Positions 11,539 to 20,940 of a DNA stretch of 64,000 nucleotides are shown here, one piece after another (positions within the stretch are counted from its first letter, which is position 1; each line of letters begins with the position of its first letter). A model generated the notes under the pieces. It worked only from the letters and a program-made list of their open reading frames with translations. It was not told the DNA's origin and did no database searches. The translations under genes were made by a program, and so were the position numbers. The stretch comes from Tragulus kanchil (taxonomy: Eukaryota > Chordata > Mammalia > Artiodactyla > Tragulidae). The DNA lies in NCBI GenBank assembly GCA_022376925.1, contig JAIOJX010000025.1:95135608-95199607 (forward strand), in the 5' to 3' direction.

Positions 11539-12069
11539 AAAGAAGGAAAAGGGAGGTAGGAATTTTACATTGTTAGTTTTTTGCGGCAGCTTACTGTCTA
11601 TTTTGGATAGGCCAGGCAAGTCTTACCAACACTTTGAAAACATGAACATAAGAAGGAAAATGCTGCTGCTCTTACATTATTTTCTCTTTGCACACAGTTC
11701 ATTTCCTAGATGAGAAGACCTTTTTTTTTTTCTGCTCTGTATCCTTTCAAATGTATTCAGAATGAAGTGATGGCTTATGATTCCTTCGCTTATAAAACTC
11801 TTGGTTTCTTGAATTTTTTTGCTGAGTGATTTAAAGGTTTTTCTTTTTTTCCCCAAAATTATATCACTGGAAGATAGGTTTCTTATGTGTCTATAGGTGG
11901 TATTGGGAAGCTCAAATAAGGAGGTGAGTATGACAAATAAGACTTAGATTTCTGAGCAGGTATGCTTGACCAAAACAAGATTCACAGCCATTTTAATGTT
12001 CTTATTTTCCTTAATCCTTTAGTAGAAAAGCTATGTTTTTCTTAAAAGAGAACAATTCTTCCTCTTGCA

Positions 12070-12253
12070 TTGGAAGTTGCTCGGTTGTGTCCAACTCTTT
12101 GTGACCCCCATGGAGGAGCCCACCAAGCTCCTCTTCTAAGCAAGAATATTGGAGTGGGCATCCATTTCCTACTCCAGGGGATCTTCCCGACTCAGGGCTG
12201 CATCTCCTGCATTGGAGGTGAATTCTTTACCACTGTGCTGCCTGGGAAGCCCC
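12070..12253 (-). mobile_element. Bov-tA SINE (D4 arm B copy)
   Basis: Same SINE as at 10978-11161, including its unusual B-box region. It is a by-product of the duplication, not a second insertion. Confidence 0.85.
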
Positions 12254-12639
12254 TCAACTTCTAATACCAATTCTAAAAACTTACATACTTATGCTCGCTA
12301 TATTACTACAGAAACATGAGGTCCTTATATTGCCAACAGATGCTGGGAACTTCACACTGCATTCTTGAAGAGGTAGAAGATCATGTGCAAAAGGGCCATT
12401 TAGTCCTGTCAGCTGGGCTGGTACAACTCCCTCCCTGGCCTCATGGTTCAGAGCACAGAGGCCATGTGACAGGCTTTCTGAGGCATATACAGGACATGGT
12501 GGACCCTCAAAATATGGCTGGGCCTACCACAAAGGAACCATCGCACACACAGTTCAAATATCCAATGGGGAGGGGCATGGCAGCAGAGAACAAGAGCAAT
12601 GGGACATTTGACTGTTCTTTATTTTGGGAAGGATCATTC

Positions 12640-12975
12640 TTCATTTCCTAGTTTTTATTAGGAGAATATTCTTATGATGCAGAATATACATTTTTCAAGA
12701 AATGAGGGATTGTACTAGATAGTCAGTGTTAAAGAAAATGGACATTTTCTGGTATTGTTTTTGCTGATATATGGTATATATCACATTAATGGACTTGCCA
12801 TAGCACTGAATGAATGATTGTATGAACTCCCTTAGCTAGCCTTTCCTTTTCAAAACAGTTTTTGGCTTTTATTTAGATTTTTCCCATTGTTAATTAAAAA
12901 AAATTCTTTGTCACTTAATATATATTGTTAATACTTGATTTCATTCCATCAACCATATAAATCTTGCTATGATTT
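12640..12975. other. unassigned AT-rich sequence
   Basis: Nothing recognised. There are poly-A/T stretches and short frames only. Confidence 0.4.
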
Positions 12976-12977
12976 TG

Positions 12978-13112
12978 AATGGCATCGCCAACTCAATGAA
13001 CATGACCTTGGGCAAACTCCAGGAAATAGTGAAAGACAGGGAAACTCAGTATGCTGCAGTCCATAGGGTCATAAGGAGTCAGACATGACTTGGTAACAAA
13101 ACAGCAACAACA
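12978..13112 (+). mobile_element. BovB LINE 3' end, strongly 5'-truncated
   Basis: 'atggcatcgccaactcaatg', 'caaactccaggaaatagtga' and 'tgctgcagtccatagggtca' followed by 'gagtcagacatgactt' match the 3' terminus of RTE-BovB. It ends in an A/C-rich tail. Confidence 0.8.
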
Positions 13113-13134
13113 TGATTGTCCATGTTATTACTTA

Positions 13135-13215
13135 TATTGAAATTGAGGTTCTGAGAGAATAAAGGACAGAACTGGGATTTGAAATCTGGCTTTCTAACCC
13201 TGTATGAAACTAGTA
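13135..13215 (+). mobile_element. MIR fragment
   Basis: 'ttgaaattgaggttctgaga', 'cagaactgggatttgaaatc' and 'tggctttctaaccctgta' follow the MIR 3' half. Confidence 0.5.
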
Positions 13216-13224
13216 TGAAAGAGA

Positions 13225-13430
13225 GAATGTTTTGGCTCATTTGTGTCCCACTCTTTGCAACTCCATGGACTGTAGTTACCCAGACTCCTCTGTCCGTGGA
13301 ATTCTCCAGGCAAGAATACTAGAGTGGGTAGGCATTCCCTTCTCCAGGGAATCTTTCTAACCCAGGGATCAAATCCCAGTCTCCTGCATGGCTGGCAGAC
13401 TCTTTGCCATCTGAATCACCAGGGAAGCTT
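13225..13430 (-). mobile_element. Bov-tA SINE
   Basis: Antisense Bov-tA: 'catttgtgtcccactctttg', 'ccatggactgtagttaccca', 'ggcaagaatactagagtggg' and 'cccagggatcaaatcccagt', then the head 'gaatcaccagggaagctt'. Confidence 0.85.
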
Positions 13431-14150
13431 CTATATTCTACCCTATTTTCTCCAAGGAAACTATATGTGTATAAAAGAGCCATTAATGACTATTTGTTCA
13501 CAATAAAAATAATTCAGAATCTTTTAAGATTTGAAAAAACAAGGTAAGTAAACCTATCCAAGGTGCCTTCAGGCATCTACTGTTTAAAACTCTGGGTTCC
13601 TGCTCCCATCAGACATGGCCACAGAAATTCAGTCATATTATCAGATTCTTTTTTTCTTACTCTATCTGTTCTGACTGTTGTTGGCCAAGCCCCTTAGGTC
13701 ACCTCTTACCATCTAATTAACTTTCCAGTCTTCTCCTCTTGTCCCCTTTAGGTTTTCCCCAGTTGTGGATGCGAGCCACTTCCTGACATCCCCAAAGCAT
13801 AACTATCACCAGGTAGTTGCATTTAGAAAAACTCTTCAAGAGGTCCATGAATTACAGATGGAAATTAAAATACAGAAAAGAAACAAAGCCATGAAACTCT
13901 GTACTAGATATTAGATGAAAATACAAGTTCAAGATACTTATAACACTTGTCAAACCCATAGCACTGAAAGTCGTTTACTTCTAGGCCCCATCAGCTTGCT
14001 GGTGACTGTCCTGGTGCTATTCCAGATGGCTTTGTCTCTGTTCTCATGTTCCAATTTCTCCCTTCCAAGGGAAATGGACTGTGCGTGTCCAGTTATCTTC
14101 TTTCTCATCATGATCATTGTTAAAGTCAGCCTGCACTGAAGACCACTTTC
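13431..14150. other. unassigned sequence
   Basis: No repeat recognised. A 74-residue plus-strand frame at 13915-14139 has a hydrophobic middle (LLVTVLVLFQMALSLF) but no start context or exon boundary that would support a gene. Confidence 0.4.
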
Positions 14151-14154
14151 TTTT

Positions 14155-15240
14155 TCTTTATTCCAAACAATTTTATTTATTATTATTATTTTTATTTTTA
14201 CAGGATTTTATTGTTTACTGCCACACATTGACCCAAATCCACCATAAGTATGCATATGTCCCCCATTTGAACCTCCCCCCATACCCCGCCCATCCCACCC
14301 CTTTAGGTCATCACAGAGACCCTATTTGAGATCCCTTAGTCCCACAGCATATTCCCCTCCCTCACACCTGTGCCCCTAAAACTGTTCTCCATGACCGCCC
14401 CTCCACTGCTGCTCTGCATATTCATTTATCAGCACCATCTTTCTCGATTCCATACACACGTGTCAGTATACAATGTTTATCTTTCTTCCTCTGACATGCT
14501 TCACTCTATATAATAGGTTCTAGATTCATCCACCTCATTAGAACTGATTCAAATGCATTTCTTTTTATGGCTGAATAATATTCCGTTGTATATATGTACC
14601 ATAACTTCTTTATCCATTCATCTGTCCATGGACATCTAGGTTGCTTCCATGTCCTAGCTGTTGTAAATAGTGCTACAATGAACAATGGGTCACATCTGTC
14701 TCTTTCAATTTTGATTTCCTCAGGGTATTTGTCTACTAGTGGGTCATATGGTGGCTCTATTCCTAGTTTTTTGAGGAATCTCCACACTGTCTTCCACAGT
14801 GACTGTATCAGTTCACATTCCCACCAACAGTCCCACTCCCAGCATTTATTGTCTGTAGACTTTTTGAGGATGGCCATTCTGACTGGTGTGAGATGATATC
14901 TCATTATAGTTTTGATTTGCTTTTCTCTAGCAATAAGCAATGTTGAGCATCATTTCATGTGTTTGTTAGCCATCTGTATGTCTTTTTTGGGGAGATGTTT
15001 GCTTGGATCTTTTTCCCATTTTTTGATTGGGTTGTTTGTTTTTTGCTGTTGATTTGTCTGAGTTGCTTGTATATTTTGGAAATTAATTCTTTGTTGGTTG
15101 TTTCATCTGCTATTATTTTCTTCCATTTTGAAGGTTGTCTTTTCACTTTGCTTATAGTTTCTTTTGCTGTGCAACAGCTTTTAAGTTTAATTAGGTCCCA
15201 TTTGTCTATTTTTGTCTTTATTTCTTTCTATATGAACACT
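14155..15240 (-). mobile_element. L1 LINE 3' end with ORF2 C-terminal remnant
   Basis: Antisense L1. The T/A-rich left end is the A-tail, followed by the 3' UTR. The minus-strand frame 14506-14940 (144 residues) shows the ORF2 C-terminus: [40 protein letters not shown] and [21 protein letters not shown] second frame further upstream in the element (14955-15146) is also L1-like. No intact ORF2 is present, so the element is 5'-truncated and inactive. Confidence 0.85.
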
Positions 15241-15280
15241 TAGAGGTCTCCCTCCAACCAAAGACTGGGCATTCAATTTT

Positions 15281-15569
15281 TCTCTTTTTCTTTTTATTTA
15301 TTTATTTATTTATTTTTGTACATGTATGTTCCCAGATCAATCAGATGCATATCCCTTGGCCCCCCCCCACCCAGGTTCCCCCCCCCATCCCTCCAGACCA
15401 TTGCTCCAAGTGGTTGTAGGTACTCCTATTCCCCTAGCACAATGACAATAGCTATCTTTTCTACACATGACAGTATAGGTTCCCATGTTACTCCCTCCCA
15501 TTGTTCGGTCTCCACAATGTCTTTATGTCTATTCTCTGTTTTTTCATGAGTTCACTGTGTGTGTTATCA
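15281..15569 (-). mobile_element. L1 3' UTR insertion with 15-bp TSD
   Basis: A 289-bp antisense insertion with a TTTATTTA-type tail on the left. Its reverse complement parallels the L1 3' UTR at 20286-20450 (shared 'gataactattgtca' type start, G-rich middle, A-rich end). A perfect 15-bp duplication 'tgggcattcaatttt' flanks it at 15266-15280 and 15570-15584. Its D5 arm B copy is 16343-16632, with the same flanks at 16328-16342 and 16633-16647. Confidence 0.85.
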
Positions 15570-15629
15570 TGGGCATTCAATTTTGCACAACTAGAAGACC
15601 CATAATGTTTGCTGCCAAATTCAGGTTTT

Positions 15630-15900
15630 GTAAAAAATTTTGGCCTCTTTTACTGAGTTTTTATCCATTTATTTTCATCCATCTTTATTCTTAGCCCTGT
15701 GTGGGCCTCCCATCACAGTGGCCTCACTTGTTGTAGAGCTCTGGCTCTGGGCACATGTGCTCCAGAGTGCTGGCTTGTAATTGGACACACTGGTTCAGCC
15801 GCTCCATGGCATGTGGGATCTTCCTGGGCCAGGAATCGAACCAGTGCCTCTTGTACTAGAAAGCAGATTCCTTACCCACTGGACCACCAGGGAAGCCCCC
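15630..15900 (-). mobile_element. older tRNA-Glu-type SINE, no GC-rich module
   Basis: Related to the young family: 'gtgctccagagtgctggctt', 'gtaattggacacactggttc' and 'ggccaggaatcgaaccagtg' (antisense B-box), ending 'gaccaccagggaagcccc'. The 3' end reads 'ttggcctcttttactgag' in place of the GC-rich module. Imperfect target-site duplication: 'attcaggtttt' at 15619-15629 and 'attcagttttt' at 15901-15911. Arm B copy: 16693-16963. Confidence 0.8.
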
Positions 15901-16692
15901 ATTCAGTTTTTTCCCCCAGAGAAAGTCTCTCACTGCCCAGAGCTATAGTAAACTACTGGTACAATTAAACGTTTTTCCTGATTTCTTTACCAGTATAGGA
16001 ATACTGAGATCCTAGCTTTGAGAGCCTCAATACACAAACACAATGGAAAGTCTGTTTTCCTTTGTTTTGTTTTGGGGCTTTTTTTTGATTGGGTTGTTTG
16101 TTTTTTGCTGTTGATTTGTCTGAGTTGCTTGTATATTTTGGAAATTAATTCTTTGTTGGTTGTTTCATCTGCTATTATTTTCTTCCATTTTGAAGGTTGT
16201 CTTTTCACTTTGCTTATAGTTTCTTTTGCTGTGCAACAGCTTTTAAGTTTAATTAGGTCCCATTTGTCTATTTTTGTCTTTATTTCTTTCTATATGAACA
16301 CTTAGAGGTCTCCCTCCAACCAAAGACTGGGCATTCAATTTTTCTCTTTTTCTTTTTATTTATTTATTTATTTATTTTTGTACATGTATGTTCCCAGATC
16401 AATCAGATGCATATCCCTTGGCCCTCCCCCCACCCAGGTTCCCCCCCCCATCCCTCCAGACCATTGCTCCAAGTGGTTGTAGGTACTCCTATTCCCCTAG
16501 CACAATGACAATAGCTATCTTTTCTACACATGACAGTATAGGTTCCCATGTTACTCCCTCCCATTGTTCGGTCTCCACAATGTCTTTATGTCTATTCTCT
16601 GTTTTTTCATGAGTTCACTGTGTGTGTTATCATGGGCATTCAATTTTGCACAACTAGAAGACCCATAATGTTTGCTGCCAAATTCAGGTTTT

Positions 16693-16963
16693 GTAAAAAA
16701 TTTTGGCCTCTTTTACTGAGTTTTTATCCATTTATTTTCATCCATCTTTATTCTTAGCCCTGTGTGGGCCTCCCATCACAGTGGCCTCACTTGTTGTAGA
16801 GCTCTGGCTCTGGGCACATGTGCTCCAGAGTGCTGGCTTGTAATTGGACACACTGGTTCAGCCGCTCCATGGCATGTGGGATCTTCCTGGGCCAGGAATC
16901 GAACCAGTGCCTCTTGTACTAGAAAGCAGATTCCTTACCCACTGGACCACCAGGGAAGCCCCC
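16693..16963 (-). mobile_element. older tRNA-Glu-type SINE (D5 arm B copy)
   Basis: Copy of the SINE at 15630-15900 produced by D5, with the same sequence and flanks. Confidence 0.8.
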
Positions 16964-17138
16964 ATTCAGTTTTTTCCCCCAGAGAAAGTCTCTCACTGCC
17001 CAGAGCTATAGTAAACTACTGGTACAATTAAACGTTTTTCCTGATTTCTTTACCAGTATAGGAATACTGAGATCCTAGCTTTGAGAGCCTCAATACACAA
17101 ACACAATGGAAAGTCTGTTTTCCTTTGTTTTTGTTTTG

Positions 17139-17547
17139 ACAAGGTTAATGCTTTAGGTATAATACATTATGAAATTTCCAGGTTATTTTATTTTGACTAC
17201 AGGTAGATGTGATAACTTTCTAGTATTTTTTTTCTAGTATTTTTAAGTAAAGAGCAAATTCCTGAGTGCAATATGCTGTGCTAGGGAGGAGATGTGCAAA
17301 ATTTACTATCAATGGATACCTTGTAGGGGTCCTGGAGCTCAATTGTATATGGGACACTGACATTTTCCTGTTGAAACATTTCACAAATGATTGCTGTTAT
17401 ATATATTTCCTGAATTTGTTGAGAGCTAGTTCACCTAACTGTTTAGAATATAATGCTTTTAAAACAACTGAGTGGATGAGTTTTTAATGCATAATCTTGA
17501 TCCTGTTGACTCATCACAGATTCTTCTTAAAAAACAGCTTTAAAAAA
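17139..17547. other. unassigned sequence
   Basis: AT-rich with a direct repeat 'tctagtatttttt' near 17220-17245. No gene or family recognised. Confidence 0.4.
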
Positions 17548-17558
17548 TTGATAGTACT

Positions 17559-17840
17559 GAACTTATCTGGTGAATTAACCTGCTAATGTAGGGGACACAA
17601 ATTCAATCCCTGGTCTGGGAAGATACCACATGCCGAGAGGCAACTAAGCCCATGCAGTACAACTATGGCCTGAGTACCGTAGAAACCATGTGCTGCAACA
17701 AGAGAAGCCATTGCAATGAGTCCATACAATGCAACTAGAGAATAGCCCCTGCTCACTGCAGCTAGATAAAGCCCACACACAGCAACAAAGACCCATTTCA
17801 GCCAAAAATAATTGATGAAATAAATAAATATATTTTTAAC
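17559..17840 (+). mobile_element. CHR-type SINE with 11-bp TSD
   Basis: Plus-strand CHR body: 'cacaaattcaatccctggtc', 'gaggcaactaagcccatgca', 'agagaagccattgcaatgag' and 'agcaacaaagacccatttca', with an AAATAAATAAAT-type tail. A perfect 11-bp duplication 'ttgatagtact' lies at 17548-17558 and 17841-17851. The conserved head is largely lost. Confidence 0.88.
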
Positions 17841-17884
17841 TTGATAGTACTATAGTTATACTTCATGAATTCAGAGCAGCTGTT

Positions 17885-18045
17885 TACCCATTACATAATG
17901 TCTCTTCATCTCAATTTTCTTGTTTGCTCATTGATTATAATAATAATACCCTGCCCCAAAGAATTGCTGCAAATATTAAATATAATAGCTGTAAGTACTT
18001 AGCAACAACAAATACTCTAACAGTGTTGACTATTATTGGTATTAG
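17885..18045 (-). mobile_element. MIR SINE remnant
   Basis: 'cttcatctcaattttcttgt', 'aataataataccctgcccca' and 'gtaagtacttagcaacaac' follow minus-strand MIR order. Confidence 0.5.
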
Positions 18046-18104
18046 TAGTACTGATAGTAGTTTACCCCTTCCTGGATCACAGTCTTGTGGCAAAGGGGCT
18101 CGCA

Positions 18105-20266
18105 TAACTCAACGAAGCTATGAGCCATGCCATGCAAGGCCACCCAAGATGGATGGGTCATAGTGAAGAGTTCAGACAAAATGTGGTCCACTGGAGGAAG
18201 AAACGGCAAACCATTCCAGTATTCTTGCTGTAAGAACCCCATACAATTTGAAAGAAAAAAAAAAATGATATGACACCAGATGAGCTCCACTCCCAGGTTT
18301 GAAAGTGTCTAGTATGCTACTTGGGAAGAGCAGGAGGCAGTTATTAATAGCTTCAGAAATAATGCAGTGGCAAGGCCAAAGCAGAAATATGGCACATGGT
18401 TGTGGCTGTGTCTGGTATTGAAAGTAAAGACCAATGCTATAAAGAACAGTATTGCATAGGAACCAAGAATTAGGAATCAGTGAACAAAAACGGATGGACA
18501 TGGGCAAATTTAATATGGTGACTATTATATCTGCTACTGTGGACAAAAATCCCTTAGAAGAAATGGAGTAGCCCTCATAGTCAACAAGAGAGTCTGAAAT
18601 GCAGTACCTAGGTGCAATCTCAAAAATGACAGAATGATCTCTGTTCATTTTTAAGACAAACCATTCAACATCAGAGTAATATAAGTGTATGACCCAACCA
18701 CTAATGCTGAAGATGCTGAAGGTGAGCAGTTCTACAAAGACCTACAAGACCTTCTAGAACTAATAACAAAAATGATGTCCTTTTCAGGCATCTATACCCC
18801 AGCGTTCACTGCAGCACTCTACACAATAGCTAAATCATGGAAACAACCTAGATGTCCATCAACAAATGAATGTATAATGAAGCTCTGGTGCATATATACA
18901 ATGGAATACTTCTTAGCCACAAAAAGAAGTGTGGAAGATTCAGTCCTAATGAGATGGATGAGTCTAGAACCTATTATACAATGTGAAGTAAGTCAAAAAG
19001 AGAAGGACATATGCAGTATACTAACACATGTATATGGAATCTAGTAAGTTCATACTGATAAATACACATGCAGATCATCGATGGAAAAACAGTCATAGAG
19101 AACAGACTTATGGACATTGGGGAGAGGGAAAAGTAGGGGAGAGATATGGAAAAAGCAACACAAAGCCACATCTTTTGTAAAAGGATACTGGATAAAGTCC
19201 GGCTAACTCAACGAAGCTATGAGCCATGCCATGCAAGGCCACCCAAGATGGATGGGTCATAGTGAAGAGTTCAGACAAAATGTGGTCCACTGGAGGAAGA
19301 AACGGCAAACCATTCCAGTATTCTTGCTGTAAGAACCCCATACAATTTGAAAGAAAAAAAAAAATGATATGACACCAGATGAGCTCCACTCCCAGGTTTG
19401 AAAGTGTCTAGTATGCTACTTGGGAAGAGCAGGAGGCAGTTATTAATAGCTTCAGAAATAATGCAGTGGCAAGGCCAAAGCAGAAATATGGCACATGGTT
19501 GTGGCTGTGTCTGGTATTGAAAGTAAAGACCAATGCTATAAAGAACAGTATTGCATAGGAACCAAGAATTAGGAATCAGTGAACAAAAACGGATGGACAT
19601 GGGCAAATTTAATATGGTGACTATTATATCTGCTACTGTGGACAAAAATCCCTTAGAAGAAATGGAGTAGCCCTCATAGTCAACAAGAGAGTCTGAAATG
19701 CAGTACCTAGGTGCAATCTCAAAAATGACAGAATGATCTCTGTTCATTTTTAAGACAAACCATTCAACATCAGAGTAATATAAGTGTATGACCCAACCAC
19801 TAATGCTGAAGATGCTGAAGGTGAGCAGTTCTACAAAGACCTACAAGACCTTCTAGAACTAATAACAAAAATGATGTCCTTTTCAGGCATCTATACCCCA
19901 GCGTTCACTGCAGCACTCTACACAATAGCTAAATCATGGAAACAACCTAGATGTCCATCAACAAATGAATGTATAATGAAGCTCTGGTGCATATATACAA
20001 TGGAATACTTCTTAGCCACAAAAAGAAGTGTGGAAGATTCAGTCCTAATGAGATGGATGAGTCTAGAACCTATTATACAATGTGAAGTAAGTCAAAAAGA
20101 GAAGGACATATGCAGTATACTAACACATGTATATGGAATCTAGTAAGTTCATACTGATAAATACACATGCAGATCATCGATGGAAAAACAGTCATAGAGA
20201 ACAGACTTATGGACATTGGGGAGAGGGAAAAGTAGGGGAGAGATATGGAAAAAGCAACACAAAGCC
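18105..20266. repeat. tandem duplication D6 (period 1099 bp)
   Basis: Arm A is 18105-19167 and arm B 19204-20266. They are identical on reading, including both sides of the BovB/L1 boundary. The 36-base spacer 19168-19203 looks like an error-rich version of the unique sequence after arm B (20267 onward): both contain a 'ttgtaaaag...gata' type string, with several bases missing in the spacer. Confidence 0.95.
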
Positions 20267-20468
20267 CTATACTATCTTATGTAAAAGAGATAACTATTGT
20301 CAATGCACTGTGGGACTAGGGTATAATACATGGGGGCTATGTGATGGCCTGGAGGGGTGGGATGGGGTGAGTGGGATATACATATGACTAATCTGGAATT
20401 ATACATATTTGTAAACAACAAAACTCTGTAAAATAAAAATAAAAATAAAAAATCTTGCGATTGTGGGA
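18787..20468 (+). mobile_element. L1 3' end inserted in BovB, TSD 19 bp
   Basis: The span includes the D6 extra arm; the true insert is about 0.58 kb (for example 19886-20468). It encodes an L1 ORF2 C-terminal remnant (IAKSWKQPRCPSTNECIMKL, then LMRWMSLEPIIQCEVSQKEK) and a 3' UTR ending in AAAATAAAAATAAAAATAAAA. Target-site duplication: 'aaaaatgatgtccttttca' at 18768-18786 and 'aaaaatggtgtccttttca' at 20469-20487, one mismatch in 19. After the A-tail, 20453-20467 holds 15 non-A bases, possibly a short 3' transduction. Confidence 0.88.
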
Positions 20469-20940
20469 AAAAATGGTGTCCTTTTCATCATAGGGTATTG
20501 GAAAGCAAAAGTAGGAAGTCAAGAGATACCTGGAATACCAGGCAAATTTAGCCTTGGAGTACAAAATGAAACAGGGCAAAAGCTAACAGAGTTTTGTTAG
20601 GAGAATACACTTCTCATAGCAAAAATCCTTTTTCAACAACACAAGAGATGTCTCTAAACATGGACATCACCAAATGGTTAATACTGAAATCATATTGATT
20701 ATATTCTTTGCAGCTGAAGATGGAGAGGCTCTATACAGTCAGCAAAACCAAGATCTAGAGCTGGTTGTGGCTCAGATCGTGAATTCCTTATTGCCAAATT
20801 CAGGCCTAAATTGAAGAAAGTAGGGAAGACCACCAGACCATTCAGGTATGACCTAAATCAAATACTATATGAATAAACAGTGTAGGTAATGAATAGATTC
20901 AAAGGATTAGATCTGGTGCACAGAGTGCCTGAAGGACTAT

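Larger units (their letters stand above)
10448..12639. repeat. tandem duplication D4 (period 1092 bp)
   Basis: Arm A is 10448-11538 and arm B 11540-12639. Three insertions in arm B (2, 3 and 4 bases) lie at 12547-12627 and correspond to the last 90 bases of arm A, next to the join. The rest is nearly identical. The first 391 bases of arm A are also the end of D3 arm B. Confidence 0.94.
15019..17138. repeat. tandem duplication D5 (period about 1064 bp)
   Basis: Arm A is 15019-16073 and arm B 16081-17138, with a 7-base spacer of T and G. Differences are run-length changes in the C-runs (near 15361 and 16424) and a T-run near 17130. Arm A starts inside the L1, so the L1 piece at 16081-16303 is a by-product. 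Confidence 0.94.

Noticed and set aside
14506..14940. 144-residue minus-strand frame as a host gene
   Set aside because: Its residues are those of the L1 ORF2 C-terminus, so it is a retrotransposon remnant.
18172..18648. 158-residue minus-strand frame, seen twice (also 19271-19747)
   Set aside because: It is antisense to BovB and repeated only through D6. There is no domain and no exon structure.
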